Shown one piece after another: positions 57,487 through 64,000 of a DNA stretch of 64,000 bases (positions within the stretch are counted from its first letter, which is position 1; every line of letters begins with the position of its first letter). A program made the position numbers and the translations under genes. The DNA is taken from contig BDDD01000022.1 in assembly GCA_001972305.1 (NCBI GenBank), positions 527,590 through 591,589 of the forward strand, in the 5' to 3' direction. The notes beneath the pieces are model-generated. The model made no database searches. It worked only from the letters and a program-made list of their open reading frames with translations, and was not told the origin of the DNA. The stretch comes from Cephalotus follicularis (taxonomy: Eukaryota; Streptophyta; Magnoliopsida; Oxalidales; Cephalotaceae).

Positions 57487-60351
57487 TAAAGGGTCTCGAA
57501 CATAAGTATATTAGTGACCCAAAGAAGCGTATCTTCCTTCATGGACTATCATCCCATACAAATCATATTCCAGGTTTCCAAAAATTGAACAATAAGGTGC
57601 CATATCCAAAAACAAAGGAAAACTTATGCAGCCTCTGATCTTATTCTTTGGAGAAATGAATCTTTTCAATTGAATAATTAAGAATAAAGATACATCCTTC
57701 AACAAAGTCTGGTTTCTTGCAGTGATCCTTGAACCGCAATAATTACACGATACATCTGATATTTCTTCAATTCTGGTTTAGAAAGAAAGTGCGTCGGTCA
57801 AGGTTCTCTCTTCAGTAATACCCAAGGATAAGACATAACAAGGTTCAAATTGTGCTGAGGTTTATTGGAAAACCAGGCAAGAAAGAGAATGAGTAACAAA
57901 ACTTTGGAAGAAGGACTTTGCAGGATTTATAATTTGGTCCAGTTTGCAAATCGAGGAGATAATGACATCATTAAACTTCATCTCTAAAAAGTCTAATAAT
58001 CCTAAAATAAATTCATGGGCATCTTCTTGTTTAAAAGGAACAAAAGAAGAAGAAAAAAAAAGTTATGCGTTGAATGAATTTATGTACAAGTAAGGCTTTG
58101 GTAGTATAATTGACCAAGGACATAAAAAGGTTGTCCAAGGTGTAAATAATGCAAAAACCAACAGTATAAGATTCTTAAGGCTTGCAATGTTTGCACTCAT
58201 ACATGAAAGGTTTTGAGGAAATGGGGCATTGAAGAATAGGATTGATATAGCAATTGTTCTTATAATTATGGAGGCGTAAGAAGAAGCCTTCTGGAATTTG
58301 GGCTATCTTAATAAGGCATTCACCACCAGAATAAGCATCTTCCTTAGGGTTTCTTGGATAAACATTTTTGGAGAAGACATGCTCCAACCCAGCAAGGAGA
58401 GTTTCAATTGATTCTTCTGCATCAGATGTTGTTGGAACTTGAGGGATCTTGATAATGTTCCTGATAGGAATTTCGTCTTCTTCGTCATTATCATCACCAT
58501 CATTAGCAGGAAGGCTCTCTTTTTTATGCTCGTTGATTTAATAGGTTTCTTCCTCTCCCCAATAGTAATATTAGCATATAAGGGAGGTGCAATGATAGAA
58601 GGTGAAGCAACAAAAGAAGTACTTTGCTTTAGAGGATGAGGCACAGCTTCTTCATCAAAGGTGTATGAAAAGACACCAAGAGATGTAGGCAGATTCTTCT
58701 CTTTAATTTCTGCATGCCTCCTCTCAGCAGGCAAACTTCTGCATTAAGATAAGCAGAAATTATTTGTATCCGGATGGACGAGTTGAGGAGAACTAGTGAG
58801 AAACTATTGAAAGACCTTCTTCTGCTTTAACCAGTAGGTATGCCACAACTTTGAAATTCTACCTTGATTGGAGAAATGAGGTGCATTCAAAGAAGAAGAA
58901 GAAGATTGCATCAGAGATGTGTTTAAGTCCTTTGAGAAAAAAGCATATACAGTGTCAAATTTGGGACTCTAAACATTATTAACTACAACTCCTTGATCAT
59001 AGCCAATTGTCTTGAAAATGATGAGAAGAGTAAATCACAGTAGAATACTTCAAAGAATATGTGCTTGAGAAAGAATTTGTGATGCATGGTAAAAATATTA
59101 AGGAAACCCAATGGTAGAAAGGGCGTGCTATCTTCAAATCAGATTTTTTTCATTCTTCTAAAGTTCCAGACTGAGCCCAGTTCATGGTGATAAAGGCGTA
59201 GATTTTCTGGAGAGGAAGTATCATGAGTGTAAGGACGAAAATCAAATTCAGATTCTTCGTCCAAAAAATCCATCAAATTAGTTTGAGGCTTTGGCATGTA
59301 TCTTAGCCATTCTCTAAAGGCTACTTCGCTATTTACCACCTTAGGAGCGTAATCTCTGTAGTGATCCCACAAGAATAACTGAAGGGTTGTAGTATCAACA
59401 AAACACAGCACAACATTGCACCTTAGGGAAGCCTCCATACTCTTTTTATACAGGTCAAGACGCTTGTATAAAGAACCCACAAATAAAGGAGCTACAGGTA
59501 ACCTTTCAACTTTGGCAATCTTGATAGCCAACAAAAAGAAGCCTTTGTTCACCCCATCAACAGGAAGCCCTGAGAACACATATCTGGAAAGCAAAAAAGA
59601 AATAAATGCAGCAAGATTCAGTTCAGGATTATAACCCTTACCCTTCTCAAAATCTGGAGAACCATTCTTCTCATCATTAGGGATGCCAAAATTATATTTA
59701 ATCCAACTGCTCAAAGTGGCTCTAGCGCTTCCAACATTAGAGACTTTAAGGGAACTAGTCAAAGCTACAACCATTTCCTTTTCTTCAGAAGAGCCAACCA
59801 GTGATTGAACAATTGCATTACCAAACAAGGGAAGGTGGAATTGAGCAACAGTGTCTGCAAGAGAATAGGAGATTTCTCTGAAAGAAGTAAAGAAAGTGTG
59901 GGTTTGAGAGGACCACCTGGCTAAGAAATTCTGGAGACCCTTTTTGTCTCGAGCAACATAGAGGTGCTGAGAGACACGTATAGCATTATAAACTCCAGTT
60001 TCTTAAAGAAAAGCAACATTCTCTTTATCACTTAAAACATGTTTCACCAATGTTTTCCATCCTACTGAAGGTTGACTGAAGGATTAGAATTCCATAAAAG
60101 ACATAGGGTAATCATCGTGTGCCCAGCGAAAACCCAAGATGGAGGAGGGTTGAACTTCATAGCCTTTCTCCGATTCATATTCTTGACCCAAAAAGAGAGT
60201 TTCCCTGAATAAGTGCAGAAGGCAAAGAGCGTTTGTTTCAGAAATCATTAGTTTCGATATTAAACCATTGAGACCAATATTCTGAAGAAATAATAGGAGA
60301 GTCTTTTGAAGTCTTGGAAGTTTTAGATGGAGATTTTGTTTTTGGAGCCAT
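57487..60351 (-). pseudogene. Tat-1 antisense extra ORF with plant mobile domain
   Basis: The minus strand begins ATGGCTCC at 60351 (MAPKTKSPSKTSKTSK, a Lys/Ser/Thr-rich tail). From 59828 to 59139 it reads open for 229 codons: NLAAFISFLLSRYVFSG, KGFFLLAIKIAKVERL, APLFVGSLYKRLDLY, CFVDTTTLQLFLWDHYRDYAP. This matches the plant mobile domain (aminotransferase-like/PMD family) known from antisense ORFs of Tat elements and from host silencing factors such as MAIN. The remainder to 57487 is decayed. Several breaks. The start lies ~160 bases from the 3' LTR, facing away from it. Confidence 0.7.
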
Positions 60352-60508
60352 TTTGTGAGTAAAAGAAGAGTTTGAAAATAGCAAGAATGGAGGATAACGG
60401 CGCAAAGAAAAGAGGAGAGAAAAAGTTAGGGTTCAAGAGATGAATAGAAGTGTTAAGGGTTTATGGCTCTTCGCAATTATATATAATTACAAAAAGCTAG
60501 GGGCTAAA

Positions 60509-60978
60509 TGTTTATGAAATAATTTAATTTACTTGAAAGGACAAAAATACCCTTTTTTGCCACGTCAACAAATGATTCTTCATATAACCAAAGGATGGGC
60601 GCAAGTGTTATGTTATATACAAGTTATAACATAAGGGGCATAGAGGCATATAGGCAATAAAGGGCGTAAAGACGTATAAACAATGAAGGCGTAGAGACAT
60701 TAATTAAAGAAAGAAGGTCACGTTGGAGTGCACGTGGTGTTTCCGTAAAACCACAGATTTTAGTTATAACTAATCTCTGTAGTGACACGTGTCAAGATCA
60801 GAAGACATTGTATAAATTAATTGAGAATAGATCTTGACCATTTATTATGTCTATAAATATGTGAAGAAATCTTTGTAATAGGGATCGAAAAAAATATCCT
60901 AAAATCGTTGTACAAGAATTACTTAAGCAATATTAAGAATTTTCTCTCAACTTTCTTAACACTTCTCTAAATGAACAA
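60509..60978 (+). mobile_element. Tat-1 3' LTR
   Basis: It starts TGTTTATGAAATAATTTAAT after a purine tract (AAAAAGCTAGGGGCTAAA, 60491-60508). It follows the 5' LTR sequence (13020-13320 and 15819-about 15995) collinearly, then gives way to an unrelated RNase H piece. Confidence 0.85.
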
Positions 60979-60984
60979 CTTTAG

Positions 60985-61097
60985 AAATGGCTTTGGAAGT
61001 ATCATTTTTACAGTTGAAAATTTATGGACATTCACAATTAGTTATCAATCAACTATTGAAAGAATACAATGTTCATAAAAAGTCAGGATAATTTGCT
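60985..61097 (+). pseudogene. Stray Tat-type second RNase H fragment
   Basis: One frame reads MALEVSFLQLKIYGHSQLV and on through INQLLKEYNVHKKSG, the middle of the archaeal-type RNase H domain of Tat elements. It differs from the Tat-1 copy at 22626-22910, so it comes from another family member. About 37 codons only. Confidence 0.75.
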
Positions 61098-61102
61098 ATA
61101 TG

Positions 61103-61206
61103 TTGGCACCCCATCTTATATCACTCAATACCATTTAATGGAGTGTATTAAGTGGGGTCTAGAAATTAATACACTTCATTGAATAGTATAAGTTAGGGTG
61201 ACAAAC
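61103..61206. mobile_element. MITE-like inverted repeat
   Basis: TTGGCACCCCATCTTATATC...GAGTGTATTA (61103-61150) is answered by TTAATACACTTC...GTATAAGTTAGGGTGACAAAC (61166-61206) in inverted order, with a short centre AGTGGGGTCTAGAAA. The arms are ~45 bp and diverged. Small size and long inverted arms fit a MITE remnant; the superfamily is not recognised. Confidence 0.6.
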
Positions 61207-61218
61207 TGTTTAGTTTAC

Positions 61219-61660
61219 CAATAGGTCACAATATATCATGTCTCTTCATAAAGACCCTAATCCGTATTTTTATATCGAGTTAAAGTCAAGTTGACGAGTC
61301 GCGGATCAATTTTGTTACCTCTAGATATTATTATATCTCCTTGATGTATTGATTCATTCAATGATCAAGGACTATATGTTAGTTAACATTAGTTAAACTG
61401 TTAAACTTATTAAATACCAATAATGCCCTTACTTATGCATTGTTTTTACTTTTTTTATTTTTTATAAATCCCTCTAACAACCCATGAATGCATTAGAAAT
61501 AAACTTTCTAATAACCTATGCCATTTTATCTAAGGTATGCATTTTTTTTTTGTGATTTAATTTCTATATTTAAGTGAGAGTATTTCAATATTTTTCAAAG
61601 TTTTGTTAACAGTGTTACTCCATGAACGTTTTGTAATTTCTAAAAAATATAAGGATACAA
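61219..61660. other. AT-rich spacer, nothing recognised
   Basis: No coding similarity, repeats or element ends seen. Confidence 0.6.
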
Positions 61661-61662
61661 GG

Positions 61663-62163
61663 TGTTGATGTCAAAATCAACACCAATACATTCCCTTACG
61701 TGGAAGGGTATGATTTGTAGAGGGAAATGAACTGAATACTCTGATAATGGTTTTCGAATGGTGTTTGATAGTCCTCCATGCACACACAAAGTAAACTAAA
61801 TGAAGAACCAGAAGGTATTACTCCCAGGGACTCTCCGATGCTTAAGTCAGTAATGGCAGAGAAGACGACAATATAGGTTCTTTTAGTCTAGAATTGACCG
61901 ACCTGTGTAATGTGTTTGATTGTGGTATTTATAGTGGTGCCTGGTATGCAACTGTCTTGCTTGACTTACGAATATGATTATTGTACCCCTAGGAAACGGC
62001 CAAGAATCTTGCACATTTCCTTATTTGGCGCTCAACCGTTACTGATCGTTATCTTTTCAGATTATCAAATATCCGACCACGCGTCTGTAGCTCTAGAGGA
62101 CACTTGTCTTACTTTTCCAGATGACACATGGTTATTTACTTGGGTAGAGTTTTTCCCATATCA
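61663..62163 (-). mobile_element. Tat-2 3' LTR (probable)
   Basis: Read on the minus strand, a purine tract GACCAGGGGGGCATA (62178-62164) is followed by TGATATGGGAAAAAC at 62163. A TG...CA end (GACATCAACA) lies at 61663. The inner end is a perfect 9-bp inverted repeat (GGTGTTGAT/ATCAACACC, 61661-61684). Location and strand relative to the extra ORF at 62706 repeat the Tat-1 plan. Only one LTR is in view. Confidence 0.5.
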
Positions 62164-62705
62164 TATGCCCCCCTGGTCTTCATTTTCTGGACTTGGGAGA
62201 GGAGGAAGACCATTAGAGGTCTGTCTCGGCTCTGAACAGGGCTTTAGTGCGTAACTAAGCCTGTTTTGGTCTTTGGGCCTTGCTATTTGGCCTATTTTTG
62301 GTATTAATTTTGATGCGGTAGAGAAAGCTCCATTTCCTTTTATGTCTTTTCACTTGCCGCGCATAGCCTCTTCATTTCCCGCACCTGATCTGATGGCCTG
62401 ATCTCAACCGCTTAGCCTAGCGGAGATTGTATGGTCTGAAATCAATCTTGAATCCTTTAAGTTGCCCTTTTCTTCTTGGGGAAGCTTCTTTGCCTTCATG
62501 TTCATCTAATTCTGAAAGCTTTTTGCTCTCTTGAATCTCTCAATCTCCCCAAACTTCAAAACAAATTTCCTTCAATTCCCCTTCGTGAAAATCTTTGGTG
62601 AGCCTTTTTTTACTCTGTTTGTTTTTAAAAAATTGTTTGAGCATCTTTAGGGTTTTTCTCAGCCTCTTATCTCCCTCTCTCTCTCCTCTTAGCAAGAAAC
62701 TCCAA
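62164..62705. other. Leader of the Tat-2 extra ORF
   Basis: Non-coding. It ends in a pyrimidine-rich stretch, CTCCCTCTCTCTCTCCTCTTAG, like a 3' splice site or a CT-rich plant leader, then CAAGAAACTCCAA before the ATG. Confidence 0.55.
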
Positions 62706-63545
62706 ATGGCTAGGACTAAGCAAACCGCTAGACAAGTTACCAATCCAAATATGGTGCGCCGCCTGGTGGGAGAGATAATTGTTGCCAAGCGTCCTCTTGG
62801 TGCCGAAGAGGATATGGATGTCGCCGTTGCCGGCACTCCAGATGTTACTTCTGCCGAGGCTGGGGCCCAAGTTTTTAGGACCTACTTTGATAGGAGTATA
62901 ATCTACCATGAAAAAGTGAAGAAGCTGGCAAAGGAGTATTGCTTCCCGAGGGGCTTGGAGTTCTCGCTCCCCCGAGATCCCAAGGAAACTACAAAGAGTA
63001 GACCTGGTCTCTTCATAGTTTTCGAGGATGCTCTGACGCACGGCCTAAGACTCTGGATTCCCTCCTTCGCCATTGCTATTCTGAGGCACTTCCAAATTCA
63101 CCCTTCTCTGTTCCAGGCGCAATCTTGGGCCTTCATCATGGGTTTTTTGGTGAAGTGTTTGGAGATCAAAGCGACAGCTACATTGGGTCTTTTCAAGGAA
63201 TTCCATTCTCTGGTTGTTTCTCCTGGCAAGCGCGAGTACTATTTCAAGTCTCGCACTAGTCTGACCAAGAAGTTGCTAGTGGAGCCTACGAAGTCCATCA
63301 AAGGTTGGAGAGGGAGGTATTTCCTTGTCAAGAATCTCCCCAGGTTCACCCTCTGTCAGTGGTGTGATACCTTGGATGTTTCACTCCTCAATCAGAGGCC
63401 AGTGCTGTTTGTAGCCGAGAAGGCCGACCTGGCCAAGCTCTCTGCTCTGGAGCCAAAGGGGGTGAATCATACCGTATGGGAGGATCATCTTTGCCGAGTC
63501 GAGCTAAGCATGTCCTCTGGTCAGCGAGATCTCTTGGATGATTAG
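62706..63545 (+). CDS. Tat-2 extra ORF: histone H3-like N-terminus plus Transposase_28-like domain
   Basis: A 279-codon frame. The start is the first ATG in this frame (CCAAATGGC, good plant context); the frame is open further upstream but without another ATG. Residues 1-10 are MARTKQTARQ; after Met removal the first eight residues equal histone H3 (A1-R8), with Q in place of K9. Residues ~45-240 resemble the putative gypsy-type transposon domain (Transposase_28/PF04195): GLFIVFEDALTHGLRLWIPS, ILRHFQIHPSLFQAQSWAFI, GFLVKCLEIKATATLGLFKE, KGWRGRYFLVKNLP. Antisense ORFs of Tat elements are known to carry such domains. Position and strand relative to the probable LTR at 61663-62163 support an antisense ORF of Tat-2. 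Function unknown; the mimic role is inference. Confidence 0.75.
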   Translation: MARTKQTARQVTNPNMVRRLVGEIIVAKRPLGAEEDMDVAVAGTPDVTSAEAGAQVFRTYFDRSIIYHEKVKKLAKEYCFPRGLEFSLPRDPKETTKSRPGLFIVFEDALTHGLRLWIPSFAIAILRHFQIHPSLFQAQSWAFIMGFLVKCLEIKATATLGLFKEFHSLVVSPGKREYYFKSRTSLTKKLLVEPTKSIKGWRGRYFLVKNLPRFTLCQWCDTLDVSLLNQRPVLFVAEKADLAKLSALEPKGVNHTVWEDHLCRVELSMSSGQRDLLDD

Positions 63546-64000
63546 GAGGAGATTCCGGTCAAGATAGAGAGTGAAAGGGTTGAAAACATCCCAGAAGAAC
63601 CTGATGCTCGGCCTGTGACCGAAGGGGAAAGCTGTATTAAGCCTTCGTCTCCACCACCGCTAACTTCATTATTTCTTTTGGTCAATCACTATTTCTGCTA
63701 TGCTTTTTACTCTGTTTTTTGTGGCTCTCTGTAGCAATGGGTTCTCGGAGAGATGTGGCTGACATCCTGAGGGTTAGCAAGGAGAAGAGAACGTAGGCGG
63801 CCGCCGACGATGCAAGGCCGAGGGACTTGAGTGAAATTGCTACGGGGGGCAAGAAAAGGTCTGATGCTACCATAGCTTCCAAGAAGAAGTCTGATCACGG
63901 CAAAAGGCCTGCGGGTGAGCTTCCTCCTACTGCTCTTCCTACTCCTCCAACTAAGAAACACAAAGGAGGGAAAGGAGGAGAGAGCTCTTCCCGCGACCGA
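63546..64000 (+). pseudogene. Continuation of Tat-2 extra ORF region to window end
   Basis: The coding character continues: an acidic stretch (63546-63660), then a T/C-rich interval ending TCTCTGTAG that looks like an intron end near 63735. A basic Lys/Ser/Pro-rich tail (KKHKGGKGGESSSRDR at the window edge) follows. Such tails follow the Transposase_28 domain in related ORFs. It shows at least one break. The element runs out of the window. Confidence 0.5.

Larger units (their letters stand above)
13020..60978 (+). mobile_element. Tat-1: Tat-lineage Ty3/gypsy element, split by nested insertions
   Basis: The 5' LTR (13020-18544) and 3' LTR (60509-60978) start with the same TGTTTATGAAATAATTTAAT and align over several hundred bases, about 85-88% alike by eye. 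Between them lie, in order, gag, protease, reverse transcriptase, RNase H, second RNase H, integrase, a tandem-repeat spacer, an antisense extra ORF region and a purine tract. This is the Tat-lineage plan. Six or more later insertions split it: two solo LTRs in the 5' LTR, and Copia-B (with its own load) plus a Tekay-like fragment in the antisense ORF region. Fossil with many breaks, and the oldest element here. That both halves belong to one insertion is inference from LTR identity and from complementary content. Confidence 0.75.

Noticed and set aside
59139-59828. Plant mobile domain ORF as a host gene (MAIN/MAIL type)
   Set aside because: It is flanked at the right distance by a Tat LTR and purine tract, lies antisense in the known aORF place and is decayed around; a host gene is possible but less likely.
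62706-62735. Real histone H3 gene fragment
   Set aside because: Similarity stops after residue 8 (Q for K9, then VTNPN where H3 has STGGK), and the frame goes on as a Transposase_28-like protein; capture of the first codons cannot be excluded.

Overview
This window is plant nuclear DNA, almost certainly angiosperm. It is made nearly entirely of Ty1/copia and Ty3/gypsy LTR retrotransposons nested inside one another. I see no convincing host gene, tRNA, rRNA or CRISPR array. The plant assignment rests on element types found in seed plants: Tat-lineage gypsy with a second (archaeal-type) RNase H domain and an antisense extra ORF, SIRE-type copia with an extra ORF after pol, and chromodomain gypsy (Tekay/Del-like). 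All coding regions of the elements are decayed except two extra ORFs.

Layout. 1-1675 is the 3' part of a gypsy LTR, inserted in the gag of Copia-A (1676-7441, + strand). Copia-A in turn sits against a minus-strand Tekay-like gypsy fragment (7442-11083) that holds another LTR-like insertion. 11084-13019 is AT-rich unassigned sequence with a diverged direct repeat. From 13020 to 60978 I read one old Tat-lineage element (Tat-1). Its 5' LTR starts at 13020 and its 3' LTR at 60509, with the same first bases. It is split by everything between: two solo LTRs in its 5' LTR, a minus-strand copia (Copia-B, about 27245-55711) and a Tekay-like fragment (55712-57486). Copia-B is itself the target of three insertions: a gypsy LTR (30421-37024, holding two more insertions), a solo LTR (37732-38420) and a SIRE-type copia (SIRE-1, 40561-54064). 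SIRE-1 holds a solo LTR (45747-50259), which holds another solo LTR (47793-49516). That makes five levels of nesting. Most junctions are fixed to the base by 5-bp target-site duplications: GACAT, ATTCT, AGATT (twice), GAGGT, ATCAC, GTTTC, ACCTT. After Tat-1 come a stray RNase H piece, a MITE-like inverted repeat, and a second, minus-strand Tat-type element (Tat-2) that runs off the window end.

Two things stand out. First, the extra ORF of Tat-2 (ATG at 62706) begins MARTKQTAR, identical to the first eight residues of mature histone H3 after Met removal, joined to a Transposase_28-like domain. I know of no description of such an H3-tail mimic in a retrotransposon extra ORF. Second, LTRs of at least eight different families, both copia and gypsy, carry clusters of short palindromes with a TCGA centre (AAAGACATCGATGTCTTT, AAGCGTCGACGCTT, CAGTCGACTG and relatives). 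Other LTRs in the same window lack them.

How the parts work together: there is no host pathway here. The window records successive insertion, LTR-LTR recombination to solo LTRs, and decay. Family names beyond copia/gypsy and the ages are inference by eye; no alignment or database search was run.
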